Source: Symbiodinium natans
Taxonomy: Eukaryota > Sar > Dinophyceae > Suessiales > Symbiodiniaceae
DNA length: 57,500 nt
Assembly: GCA_905221605.1 (NCBI GenBank)
Contig: CAJNDS010002076.1
Location: forward strand, 532,463-589,962
Reading direction: 5' to 3'
The position numbers were made by a program, and so were the translations under genes. Under the pieces are notes generated by a model, which saw only the letters and a list, made by a program, of their open reading frames with translations, was not told where the DNA came from and did no database searches. Of this stretch, positions 22,901-36,700 are shown in pieces. How positions within the stretch are numbered: position 1 is the stretch's first letter; each line of letters opens with the position of its first letter.

Positions 22901-25900
22901 TGCAGCACACAAAACCTGGACCAAACCCTGTTGGACCAAGGGTCGAAACAAATCACATCAGTCGCTTTTGAATTCATTTAAGACGTACGCAGGGGGCCGC
23001 TCCGCCCACTGTTAGGGGGCGGCCAACGAAGAGCCTAACAGTGTGGTGCTGGAAACGTACCTGCAAATTCGAGCGTGCCTTGACTTGGCAGAGCAGCTGG
23101 CAGCTCATGAAACTGGGAGTGTGCTTGGGCTTAGCATAGCAGCTGGCAGCTCCACCATTGACGATATTTCTGCCTTCCCCTACATGTGTAGGGAGATCCC
23201 GAAGTGTGTTTCGGCAATGCTTCCGTATGCGGTCATTGTCGTGAGCCCTTGGAGGGCGCCCAACAACAAAAACAAAATGTCACAAGCCTGATGATGTTCA
23301 GTTCATACCTGTGGTAAAAAGAGGAGAAGCTAACAAAAGGCATTGGGGAACTGTCACCGTTCAATGGCCACAAACATTCTCGATGCGGATGTGTCGCCGA
23401 GTTGCAAGCTCTTGGTGGCTTAACAGCATGGGGACAAGTCTACGCCAAGTTCTTGTTGCGCGGTGTGCAAAATTGTTGGTGGAAGATGTCAAATGATGCC
23501 TCGAGCAACTATATTGCCCTGAGCAGCTACCAGCTGCGAGCAACCGGTTTTGCTTCGAGCAGCCAGTCGATGGCTTACATTTACATTGACTTTTACGTAT
23601 ACTTTTACACTTCCACACCGTGCAGCCACCCAAAAATGGTAAAAAGCTGCTTGACAAAGCCAGGTCAAAGAAATGTGCGTGCTGAGGGTTCAAACGGTGT
23701 ACGGAACCAGGAACAGTTTGTCACCTTTGGTGTTCGCTACACGCTTTTTTGGACCGGACGTCCAACTCTGATGCGCAAGAATATGTTACGGTCAACGATG
23801 ACCTGGTTGGTTTTTTTTATTCCAGTCCGATCTCACGCTTAAATCGTGCTTGTGAGATTGCCTTGAACCGGTTCTTTGAGAACAAGCAATCTGGCGGTAA
23901 GTGTCGCAGTGACTTTTGGTTCACGGTTGATGAAACATCGCCATCTTCTCACGGCCGAGTCCTACGTGGAAAGCCGATGAAAAACCGACCATCCACGTGC
24001 CGAAAAGTTTTCCAGGGTGACGTCCTCAAAATTGTCCAGTTATCCTTTTCCTTTGCATCGTTTACTGTTTTGGGCCGGACGTTCTCGCAAAAACGGGGCG
24101 GTCCAATTGGCAACCAGTTGTCGCCAAGTTTGTGTAACTTGGCTGTCTGCTTGGAAGAGGATTGTTGGGCGCGGGGATTGAGGCAGTGTTGGGCACCTGA
24201 CAAGCTTGCATGTTGGTTCCTCCGATACGTCGACAACAGGTATTTGCTTTTTCCGCGGCGCTTCTTGCGGAGAGCAGCTTTCTCAGCGCTGGTGGACCCC
24301 ACCTTTTATGGTCCACCTGTTGTGTTGGAGGCTTGTGAGATTGAGAACTGTTGGGTTGCTTTGGACAGGCCGGCTAGCCGTCGTTGACTTCCTCCTTCGG
24401 ACCTTCAACCCTAAACCCCAAACGCGCGTGAAGACTGAAAGCGATTCGCCTAACCATCGTGCCCCGAGAGACATCGACGTAATCGTTTCGCGCGGATGCT
24501 TTGGCTGGACGGATACACTAGTGGCACGTAATCATTGTACGGGCATACATGCTCTGAGCGCCACGCCCACAAATGCAATGCCAGAATTGTTTTCAACACA
24601 TGCCCATTTCTTCGTTCCACAAGAACGAAACTCAGCAGAGGCCTGATGGTACACTGGCATTCGTGGTCATTCACATGTGCGTTCAATTTGGCTCTCTTAC
24701 GATTCTGATTCGTGACTAGTATTTATATCTCTCAATACTGATGCTATGTCTTGTTATACTCACTAGCATGCTTATATGAGCATTTTGTAAGGCTCATCGT
24801 TTGTGTCACTGTCACTCGTAGTCTTGTTGATAGTCTTTCTGCTTGCGATGTTCATTTTTTGTTCGTGCAATACCACTCTGAGTCCTACGGTCTTGCGGCC
24901 GGAGTTTGTAGAGAAAGCATCCTGGGTACTGTGTAGGCAACTCTGGTGGGGCCATCGCATCCCTGTGCCGATGCCTCAGTTTCGGAAGCTTGGGCGCGTC
25001 AGGAGAGCCGTGTAGTTACGCGTGGAAGTGCTGGCCTTGAAGGCCGTAAGATGAAGGAAGAGTGAGAAAGCTTGCGTGGTTCATCTCGGCTTGGTAGGTG
25101 TCGGATATGACCAGGTACTATCCCACAAACCAGCCCGGCAGCGACAAGTACTTCGTGGCCCGCTCTGAGGAAGAGGCTGGTGATCAGTTGAACCTGCGAG
25201 CTGCCAGGATGTCTTGTCCCTGCTTCTGTCTGGAAGAGCCATCCCGTGTCGCTCGGAGGGCCAAAGTCGGCATCACAAGCAAAGCTACTGAATTGCACCC
25301 TGAGTCCCTGAGGACAGGCTTCACTAGAAGTTGCTTGCAACCCCTCAAGCCACCTCCCTACAGACACACACGCACAGCTCACACGTCCTTCCTTACGCCC
25401 CTTCTTCTCACTACATTCCTGGTTCTAATGTTAAAGGTTAAAGATTGTTTCATCAAATGACCAAACCCAGCAGCGGCATAAGTGGCAACCCATCGGCCAT
25501 GACTCGACGCCGCTGGGCGCTTGGGGCCTTCGCCTTCGCCTTCGGCATTGTCCTAGGAGGTCGACGGGCAGAGATTGACATAGGCATAGGGGCTATTTGG
25601 GGTTTAGGGTTCGGAGTGCGAAGGTGAGCAATTAACCAGCATGGCTCTGCTTGAATATGTCCGCTGTATAGGAATGACAGCCATGGGCAGTACTTGCAAC
25701 ACGCGCGGTTTCCATCCTATTTGCTCAGCTCTACTACTTTGACCACAGCTCATGTTCCCCAAAACAAGTACACACCTTTTGTGAATCTCCAATGCGTTTT
25801 CTGTTGGTGGGTGGGGCTTGTCTAAATGATGTGCCCGTTTTGTGTACAAGGCCCTGTGCTGAGGTAACCAAAAGGGGATCCTAATCATTGCTAGCCGACC

Positions 25901-28900
25901 ATATGAGGGGAGGAGGCGATGCTCAGCACATCCCTTCAAAATGCCAGAATGCCAAGTGCCACGACCAAAGACCTCGAATTCTTCCTTCATGACAGCTAGA
26001 TTCTAGAGCCCGGATTGAACTCAGCAGAAGATGAATGAATTACGGGATATTGGGCTCTCTGGGTACCCTGGACCCTAAACCCTGTACGAAAAGTCCTATC
26101 AGAAGTCGCACCCAGGCCTCCGGGCGCCTCTCTTTGCTGCGCCAGTGTCTGGTGACCAGCCAAGGCTTGAGGAACTCGGTTTGGGGTTTAGGGTTCAAGG
26201 TTTGGGCTTCAGATTGTCGCTAAGGGTTTTGAGTGTCCGGGAGAAATGCGACCCTGATGCCCCCCAAACCCCAAATGAACCTAAATCCCAAGCTTTAAAG
26301 GTCGTTGGGATGTAGGCGCCCCGGGCTTGACTTGAGGATCTTCCAGGGCTCCCAACTTTGCTGGCAGGGTTTTGGGTGACTTGGGTTGCGGTGCTGGCAT
26401 CATCCTTTCTAGAGGGGCTAAGGCCTGACGAGGCCCACCGTGGCACTCTTCCCTAAATAGTCCTACATCCGAGCTCTCCAAAGTTGTGCAAAAGGCAGCT
26501 GAGGGCAATAAAAGGGCTTGAGATTGCTTACATCGGGATTGTCGCTGTCGAAGAATCTATAGCCTCACATCAGCTCCCTACAGCAACCCATCCAATACCT
26601 TGCACCCAGAAGCAGAAGCCATCAGAAAGGGTTGTTTTGATTCTTTCCTTAGGATTACGTAGACTGGGAGAAATTCTTTAGAGCGGGTTGCGCTGAGGGA
26701 CCCTTGGACTGGCCACAACTTGCTGAGCTTCTTCTTGAGATTTCTGGGGGAGCTGCTGAGCTCTGCTGGTACTGCCAATGCCGGCTCACTCTTCAACTTC
26801 TGTCCAAGTTCTAACGCTGCTGTGGCTGGTTTTGCCCTTTGCAGGCTTGCGCTGCGACGAGCCAAATCGGCCACTAGCGACGCAGGCACCGACTCCTGGT
26901 TATCTATGACTACTTAAGACCAAGATTCACTTGATGCAGGACTTGATGTGCCAGGTTTAGGCTTTGAGTCGTGGATGGTTGGGGTCACAGGAACTGGTTG
27001 ACGGAGCAAGTGCGCGAAGGTAACCATGTGGATCTAACTATAAACCGATGTGTTGTACAACCCGAATCTACTCCCAGCCTGCCCTTCCCGTTTTGTGCTC
27101 CACACAACAATGCAGGTGTTGAAGAACCTGCGGGAGCAGCTGACTGGGCGCAGTTGCTAAGCAGTGACAGCGCCCCATTCTTTTGTGAGTCTTCTTCTGT
27201 GTTACCGACACTGTGAGTTTGGGGTGTGGGGCTTTCAGTACACGGTTTTTGCTGCATGGTTGGTAATTACTTGTCGCCCATTCATGCGGGGGTTTACCGA
27301 GCACGCTGGACTCATATCGCCACGAACATGTCCCACCTTCGCCCTCGCTCTCTCAGATTCCGTGGCCTTGCCGCAGCATGTGCAGCAGCAGTGCTGATGG
27401 CTGCGCAGCTTGGCAAACAACCTGGTAGTCTGGAGTCTGGAGGGGCCTCACATCAGGGGCATCGCATCAAAGCTTCTGCTAGAGGCGCAGGTAAGTACTC
27501 TATGGGTCTATTAAACGCCAGTTTGAGGGTGCCTAGATGCCTTCAGCCTTGCCCGTCGCGAAAAAGTGGCTAAGGAGCCTGCTGAGACCGTCTCTTGCTG
27601 AAGCTGTGCCTCTGGAGGTCCCAGACTGTGCATGAAATGCCTTTGAGAGCTTTGGGTTCCTTTTGGCTTCATTCAGGTTTGACACTCAGGGAACTGCATT
27701 TTGGCACGGGCTTCGTGGCGTGAGGATCTAAGACGGTAGGGGTTGCGATCAGAGGTTTGAAATATTGCCGTGCTTTACAACGGCTGAGGCTAAGTGAGGG
27801 CTTGCTGGGGCTTGCTTCCTTCCCGGGCCCAGCAAGCTGGCGCAGGTTCTGAAGCGAGCGGAGCAGCAGAAGGTGGGATCCACGACAAGATGGGGTTTCG
27901 GGTTTAGGGAGGCTTAGTCTATGAGTCTTGCAGGTTTCGGGTCTAGGGGCTGAAAGGAGGGTTTAGGGGGATCCTACTTGGTCAGCTGCAGGAAGAGGTG
28001 CCTCCTCCGTTTGCGATCAGCGACGTACGACGTACAGCTTAGTTTCTGGGTTGTGAAACCATCCCACCATCCTGCCGTATTCAGTAATCTTCAAATCTCT
28101 CAAACACCATTCTGTGTTCTCAGGTACAAACCGAGAGCTCGAGGACGTCACTCTGATTTCCGAGTTCGAATGAGTATCCGAATGTGCCTTTCTCGTATCC
28201 ACTACAGGCAGGTCTACTTTTAGGGTTACTCAAAGCAAGCATCCCGGAGCCCCAAGCATAAACCGTCTTCGACGCTTTGCAAGGAGTCTGCCGCAGGTTC
28301 GACAAGAGTCCTCTTCGCGGGCACTTGCAGTTGCCAGGCCTCCTTGTCTAAATATTTATCTACTTAGAGAGTCGGGAGTAGATATCGTCGGGTGCCATTG
28401 GGACTGCTGTGGGTTGCTCTCGAAACCCCATCGATACAATTTCAAGCGCAATGGTGGCTTTCTGTTTGGATTGTCAGGAGGGCGATCTAGTCGTTGCCGA
28501 ATAATGTGCGCCCGAGTCCGACTGATTGGCATGTCCTGTGCAGCTCACCAGCGTCAACAAACGCCTATAGAATGCGCCAGTGCATCCACAGAGGATGACC
28601 GGAACCGCTGGCAGGTGTACTTTTCCCGAGTAAACTTGCCGAGTCTGACCCCCGACGCAGGAAGCTGGAAGAGAAGCGAGCTGTGCTATTCGGCACACTG
28701 GCAATATCGATGAGGAAGTTCGCGTAGCGATCCTTTTAAGTTTTGGGCCTACAGGCATTTCCCATTCAATTCGGCTGGCTTCGATGGCTTGTGTAAGGTC
28801 AAGGGCTGGTTTGTGCAGGGATCACTGCGAAAATTTGTCATGGAAACTCCACGCTGAATCCAGCTAGGTGCGGGCATAGCCCGGTTCGGAATTTCTGCTG

Positions 28901-31900
28901 ATTTGCTGATATGGCTAGTGACCTCCATGTCTACGGTGCGCTGCCTCTGCTCAAAGTCGTGCTGAGACTTAGGTGCATATTGGTGCCCCTACTGCGACCA
29001 GGAGTGGCGCTGGCATTTGGGATCCGCAGTTGAGGGCTTAAGCATGCTATTATCTGGCCCCCGACCCAAAACATCCAGGAGCGGCAGGCTCTGGGCCGTC
29101 AGGTCTTCGGCAGCAAGGCGGCGTGCGTGGTGCGTTACTTACTCCCCTCGTTGCTCCACAGCCCTGGCTTCCCAGAGACTATCACGGATACCTCAAGCCC
29201 CAAGTTGAAAATACAGCCCGGCTGCTACACCCAAAACTTCAAGAAGAGGATGCGCAGTGCACCAGAAGATGTGTGTTTTCTTGTCGCGCCTTCCTCATAA
29301 GTCGGTTGGCGTGCCTTCTTGAGTATGTGTTGAAATGCCCATATGCTTGAGTTCTTGACGGATTGGGATTCTAGTGCTCTCCGACACAAAGCTGTGTACA
29401 CCGAGCACGAATTATATCTCTTGATGTTAGGGAGGGAGTTTCAGTGCAATGCCTCATGTTGATTGCAGCACCAGCCGGCCCGGAGCCCACTACCCCTAAG
29501 ACCAGACATTTGTAGATTCCTCAGTGCGCCCTGTGAAACAGGCCTATGTTCGATACGTGGAGTGCGACCCACGTGGCGAGAATGCCGAGCCAGGGCTTTG
29601 CCAAGCTGCGGGCGTGCCGCTGGGATGCACTGGTCACTGGTGATCGTAACCGTCAAAAGCATCGTCGTAAGAATAGAAGCTATCAGCAAAAAGAACAGCC
29701 TTTTCAATTACAATGCTGTACTGACAATGGCAAGCTGCAACAGTAAAAAGACCACTGCCCGGTGTCATCCCCTGAGTTACGCCCACTCGGCCAACCTCGT
29801 CTGGTCTTGAGGGAAGTGTTGAGTAGCACACAGCAAATAAATCCCCATGGACTCCAGCGACTGTCCCGGTGCACTGGCCTCAAAGCTTGCCGGAAGGTTC
29901 TCAAACCGACGCCTCAAATCCCAAGCTCTTTCTGAAAGCCCATGACCCGAAGAGTCAGGACCAGCTTCCCTACCTGGGCGGTGGCTATCGAGCCGAGCTC
30001 CCCAGACGCGCCGCCATACGAGCTCTACCCAGGTCGGTGTCTTTGTTTAGGGAGGGGCCCCCAAAAGCTGGGGGGGTGGTTCAAGATTGGTACAATGCGT
30101 GCTTCGGGCAGCCAGAAGGGCATCCCAAGGAGGGTTCAGGCGTTGTCTAGAGAGGCCCGATACCTGTATCTTGAAATCTCGGCGTAAGTTCCGAGACAGT
30201 TGCGCCGCTGCGCCATTTCTGGCAAGGCCCTTCGCGGGAACGCAGCACATCTGCCAGAACTCTCTGCGCTAACCACGCCTGAGACCCTGAACCTCCTCCT
30301 CCCAAACCCATGCCAAGACCCATCCCAAACCCCCCTGCAGGTTTCAAGGGCCTGCGCGGGCTGGAGAGGATGGTGGGGTTGCCGCCCGGACCCCGAGCTC
30401 ACGAGGGTCAAACAAGGCCTTGAGTCATACGAAAGTTCTGATAGAAATTTCGGACCATACCCCCTGCCCTTGCCAGTCGGATCCTTTGGAGTGTGATCAT
30501 CCCCCATGTTCCCAAGCAAGCTCCGTTGAAAGCCTTTGAGTCTGAAACTGTGCGCCTTCCACTCTGAGCAGAGGCTCTGTGCATCTGAGGGGCCGGGGGG
30601 CTCTCTTGGCCCAAACTCCAACAGGGGTCCCGATGACGATCGCAGAGGATGTCGCCTCAGAGCAAGGCTGTTGCACCTTCAGTCCCTATATCCGTTTCAT
30701 CCATCTACACCCCTGGCAACCGGAAAGCTTATGCGCTCAAAGCCAGACAAATACTTTTACACTCCCATTTTTTCTAGATTCGTCAAGCACCCGAGTGTGT
30801 TGAGTCCGCGCGCCGGACGGCCCAGGCCTGACCCCGAGGAAGCAGCTGCTGCCGTTGCGCCGCCGGTGCGGACCAACTCCGACACCGAGGTGCAGAAGGA
30901 AGTGAAACAAGCAGATTGCAGTCAAGTACTTTACCTATATAAGCATTGGGGTTTTTGTCCATGGCGACGCTCGCCTTGATGTGGTTCAGACTGGAGTTTT
31001 TTTTTTTTGGTGGGGGGGGGTTCATGCTTGTACGTGGAATCTCAGGTTGCAGGTGTGCTTGAGTATTGGATCTGCGATTGTCGAGCCAGGTCTTCAGGAT
31101 TCAGGCTCTCGGTTCTGCCATTCTGACTCCAAGTGCACCTGAACTCCTGCACCTACTCCTCAGCGGCCGGCCCGAACGCCATTCTGTACCTAGTGACCTA
31201 TAGTGTACCTAGTCCAGCGCTGCTTCGGAGGCGCTGACGGTCGCCAGACGACTGCAGGAAGGTTCGCGTGGTGGACAGTGCACCGGGGGGGGGGGGGGCA
31301 CCTTCCTCCCCTAAAACCGCTCCTGAAGGGAGACGGGTGAACTCAGTTGAGGCGGCGCAGTCTTCTACGGCACCTACTGGTGCCCTGCTTGTGACGTGCA
31401 GCGGCAGGCCTCTCCACTGAGTGCTGGCTTCACGGGGTCGTTCTAAGCTTGGTTCCAGAGGGTGCTTAAGATTCGGGGTTTGGCGTCTAGGGTTTTGGAT
31501 TTTGGTAGGATTGTTCGGAAACCTGTGTTCTGCATCTGACTGATTTTTCGTTCATGGCGTGCGCCCCTCAGGCGCTATACAGCTGGAATCAGCCCAACGC
31601 AGAATTGTCAGAATCAAACCTGCCCATCATCCACCTCATGGGTTGCGGCTCATCCACTGACGCCTCTTTCGTTCAAAATGCCAGCAGGTCTTCGGGCAGC
31701 CCGCGTGGGCTAAGGCACGTTCAGGGCAAGGGTCCGAGGTAAGATGCCGATCTGGTGCAAGTGGGGTGCAGGATGGTGCAGGGCTTGGTTCTTTGCAAGG
31801 GAGCTTCACCGTGACGCATATTGAATATTGATGCTCTGGCTGCTGTCCCGCCCCCTCCTCTCGGGTCGACCAAGGCCTTGTAGAGGAAAAGGCAATAAGA

Positions 31901-33725
31901 GCAACTCCCACCTCTGTGCGTGGAGATTGGCTCAAACCTGTTTTGGGGTAGATGCTGAGGAGGATTGAACATACTCATCGTACTTGCTTTCTTCCTCATC
32001 TCAAAGCCTCAAGGTGCCCTACGTGGAATGTGATGAACGTGCTGCTCCGAGTTTTCCTCGGCACATGTCTGTAGATGATCCCTGCCTTGCCGCAGGGACC
32101 CAAAGGGCTGAAGTTGAAACAGAAGAGCTGTGGAGTTTCTTGCGTTGGCTTAAACGTGAGATCCGCGTGCTTGGGGTTCGAGTCAAATGAGGTTCTGCGC
32201 AGTCGGATCCGCTTCGGCTTCTCGCCTGGCAATTATTCTAGCGCTGTGCTGTCTTGCGACGGGATGTGTGCACATGTGGACACCATGAGTGCTCGACATC
32301 GGAGAACTCACGACAGGGGATGTGGATGTGCTGTTGGTTTCGTGAAGCACCGACCGCCAAGATGCCTTCGCGCTGGTGTGGATGCCATTCCCTTCTGGAC
32401 CTTTGCAGATGGCTCTACCCACGCAGGGGTGCTGACAGTTTCAGTGACTCGACTGTCTTCGTTTGTTGCGACATATGTATAGCAGTAGTACCTGCAGAAA
32501 GGCATGGAGCTGAGCCCCAAGCTCCAAGGATCTCCAGGCAAAGTTGCAGAGCTCCACGCCTGCGCAAGGCCTCCTGTTAGACTTTGATCTGAGTCTGTGT
32601 GGCACCAAGAACGGACGGTTGCATGGAAACATGTACATGTATGATATCTTGTGTCTACGTAGTTGCATTGATTTTCCCTACTGCTTCTCGTAGCCGTTTA
32701 CGAAAGCAGCCGCCAGCATGCTACTGCTAGTGCTGCTCATGCGGCTCCTTCTACTCCTAAGGGTAGCTGTGATTATGTATGCTACGGTTTCCATTACAAG
32801 TCCTTTCCTCGTACTGATACTACTTCTATTCCGGAAGAATGTGTATACCCGCTGCTATATTAACAGCTGTTGGCTTTTCTTATTGCCATACGGTTAGTTG
32901 CAGCTTGTTTCTTACTATGTACCTTCACATTACTCTTTCTCTTAAGCACGACCATCATGCGGGTGATTCGAGGAAAGGTTGACTGACAAGGCGTCTCAAG
33001 TGCTGTCAAGCCTCTAGAGCTGCAGCGGTACTCTTTTGAACCTAAGCGCTGACCAGGGTCCTTGCTCTCGAGACGCATTTTTTAGAGTCGACAGTCTGGT
33101 TTCCGTGTTGGAGATCCTTGCGGAACCCATCCCCCAGCCCCCAGCTGCTTGCAGTCCCTTCTGCTGCCTCGCGTGGTGCACCGGTCCAGCTGCCGATGCC
33201 CAACTCTGACTGCCCGGGCCTCGCAGCAGCTCCCTTTCTTAGCTCCTGTGCTCTGGGAGGTTCTGAGTAGATACAGCATCCTGCTTCAATCGATTCTTGG
33301 GCATAACTTGTGAAGAACGGTAGTGTATGATAAACACATATATATATATATATATATATATTATGCACATATTCTACCGACCCTCTCACAAGAGCGTACA
33401 GAAACGCAGAGACTTGGCGACTGCTTTGATCGGCTGTCCGTGGATATGGGCTTGACATGGTGCAATGCAAGACTACCTCTAGGAAACCTGACTCAAAAGC
33501 CGAAAACACAACCCCCCCCCCTCCCGCCCAATTGTTTGAGAGCCAACTTGCTGGGGTATTTCGGTATCTTGACATGCGACTAGACTCACATCAGCATTCA
33601 CTGTAGCATCTGCACGGGGGCAAGGCCCAAGGCTGGTCTTTCAACAGCTACAGAACCGGATCATGGCTGGGTAGAGAAAATGGCTTTCAGCTTTAATCCT
33701 GAACCTGCTCGAAGTTCCTAAAAAC

Positions 33726-33771
<46 letters not shown>

Positions 33772-36700
33772 CCTAAACTCCCAAAACCCCTAAAGCTCCT
33801 GAGCCCTCAGCGGGGCACCCCAGGTAAGGACTGCAAGATCGGCGACCGTCCGGGCGAGAAGCCAAGCGCCGCAGCCAAGAGCTGACAGGCGGCCAGGCGG
33901 CGGCCCCCCAAAATGTGCTGCATGTGTAGAAATGTGTGGAATGTGTGGAACGATCTAAGTTTGGTCCCTTTTGGGTCTCCTAAGTAAGGCTCTGAGCCTG
34001 AAAGCAGGAGACACAATAGTAACAGTGCGACATGGGCTCAAGTTTCAAGATTGTGTGCTGCAGGCTTTGGCTGTCGAGATCGGTCGGGTCGCGACGCACC
34101 GCGGGGATCAGCGGAGATAGCCGCTGTGCACTCTGATGCGCATCTTTCTGCAGTAGACGGTGACAGACAGTACTACAGCTGCAGTCCGCGCACTGCAGCG
34201 CTTTGTTGTGGGCATGACGGGCTTGGGTTTGGTGTTGGGCGGTGCCAGGAGTTTTGTTTCTTGGCGTTCTTAACTGGCGTGAGGTGCCCTTATGTTTTTC
34301 TATACCTTTGTGTAGCTGTGGTTGGAGGTTCATGCACACCAAGTGCACTATAATACCAGCTACCTACCCGGTTACCCTGAACACTAGCATGCTTTCGCCG
34401 CTTTCACAAACGAAGCGAGTTTGGGCGGCATCGGTTCGCAGCGTGGACCCAGGAGCGTGGGCAAAAAGGACTGCGGTGTCTGGATGACAGCAGATAACAG
34501 CAGACAACTCCACGCATGCCACGCACAATGCACTCTGCCAGCTGCGAACTAGGAACTGCACACGTGGAAACCCATGTGAACTGGGGCGAAAGGCAGCAAC
34601 GTAGATCACTTATGGTCGCACTTGGGAGGCTATGGCAGCAGCCCGCGAGGAGTTTGGGGAGGCTCACTTGTTCAGACTGAATACTATTAGCTCTCCGGGT
34701 TGCGAATTGTACATGGTGGCCATGCACGCGCAACCCGGCAAGGCCTCGGACATTATACTTCCCCATGCTGTAGAGCCGTACATTGCAGACAATCATTCTA
34801 GTCACCGTGCGCATCCCAGCTAGGGCGACCTGGATTTTCCGGCACACCTTGCCGAATGCTGAAGTCTCTTTTTCTGGCATGGCTTGATGAGGACGTCGAG
34901 CTACGGCAGGAAGATGATGTCCTCGACACTTGGTTCTCGCCGGGGAGCGCAGAAATGGGACTGGCTATGCGAGTGCATGCACCGGTACACCCACTACTTG
35001 TACAGAACCGGTCCCAAAGAAGTGTGCGAACTGTAGAGCTCGGCTTCAGAGGATACGTACGTCATTTAAGTTCCCATCGTGCTGCCCCCCCCCCCCCCCC
35101 CCCCCGCCCAAATCAAGGAAAAAGGGCCCGTGGGGTTTCGGACCGAAGCTTCAAGGCCTCAAAGCCCTGCAAGAATAAGCAAAATTGGAGGTCAGGGCTT
35201 TGGCCCTTCGCCACTGTGGGTTGGCCAGATGAGTCCTCGGGCGACTACGCCAAGTACTACCCAGACCCAGCCCTAGAGAATGCGCATATGAGAAGGCATT
35301 CACAGTATGAGGTGGCTTCAGCATTCGAGGTTGCAGTTGTGGGTGCAAGAGTCTTGTGAAGTGAATGCACTTTAGTTTGCGGAGCACATACAAAACAGAG
35401 GGCCGACAGGGAGTTAAGCAATGCTCACAGTGACCTTGCAACCGGGGTCCAAAGCGTGTGGAAATGAAAAGATGGTTCGAATGAACGTCCGGGACCTTGC
35501 ACCCACCCCCACCCCCCACCCCGCTGGCCGCCGTTAAAAACGTTTTCAAACGGGTTGGGGCTTGGGCGTTGTTCCTGGTAGGCTTTGGGAGTGGGCATCT
35601 ATAGGGGCATTGCGTGGCCTGGAGAAAACTCAGCCCATCGAGTCCACCCGATATCATGCGATGTCAGAGTCCAGGCTCGAGGTTTGCACATGCTGGAGCT
35701 CATGTTTTGGATTTATTCGCTCGGCCGAGGCCACGATGATGGAGACTGGATACGTCTTGCTTGGCTCGCTTTCGCCTTCCACGATGCGTAAGCCATATAT
35801 ACAGCAGCAATTTTTTGCATACTGACATCAATGTGGATCCAGCATTGAGCCCGTACTGTGCATGCTTCTGGCCTATCTCATTGGCCAGGACATCCTGTTC
35901 TTCTGGGTGGCCCGCATGGTGATGATGGGACTCACGCTCACAGACAAGGCCGGCCCCATCAAACACAGAGCCCCAGCCTCACATCCCCCAAAAAACCCCA
36001 AGCGAACTCCTAGAGCTTTCCCTTCACGCAGGCTCCGTTCAAAGAGATCTACCTTCATGGATTGGTTCGGGACGAGAAGGGCCAGAAGATGAGCAAGACC
36101 AAAGGCCCATCTCTGCGAATGTATAGTTCGGATTTGCTCAGAGTTCTTTGCTGCTCTTCCATGGGCTCTGACTTGCACATGTGTCAAAAAAGCCAAAACT
36201 AAGTGCAGCACTTCGGTTGAAGCAGCGCCGTGTGCCATACAGTCCATACAGTCCATGCAAGACAACAGCTGCGGAGATCCTGGCAGGCAACGTCGTGGAC
36301 CCCCTGGACGCCATCGCTGACTATGGGACGGATGCCCTGCGCTACGCGTTGCTGACGAGCAGCGCCGGGAGACCCAGGTAACACACAGGATTGCCATCCT
36401 AAAAAGACTCCTGATAATCGAGGGAGATGTCGTAAGTTGGCCTAATCAGATTGGTTTTATAGGCGTGAAAGGACGCAGGAAAACCAAGCGAAAAAAGTGC
36501 CTTTAAATAAACCATTATATCGCACTTACAAAATCGGTGACCGATTTTCCCAAAGTCGGTGCCTGATCTTTCCACCGAGCCAGTTATGTTTTCCATCTGC
36601 ATCGCACTTACAATACTTCTATTCATGCGTGCACTGATAATATTTTAATTAAAGGGGGCTCGCTTCGCTGACTATTGTACTACTATTCACGCGGGCCTTT

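Noticed and set aside
22492-22977. Minus-strand 161- and 136-codon frames rich in Tyr, Phe and Ile
   Set aside because: Product of the AAATATAG minisatellite, not a gene.
33042-33575. 177-codon minus-strand frame
   Set aside because: Includes the TA microsatellite (Tyr/Ile run) and shows no recognisable domain or splice context.
35873-36397. 174-codon minus-strand frame
   Set aside because: Antisense shadow of three strongly conserved VARS exons.
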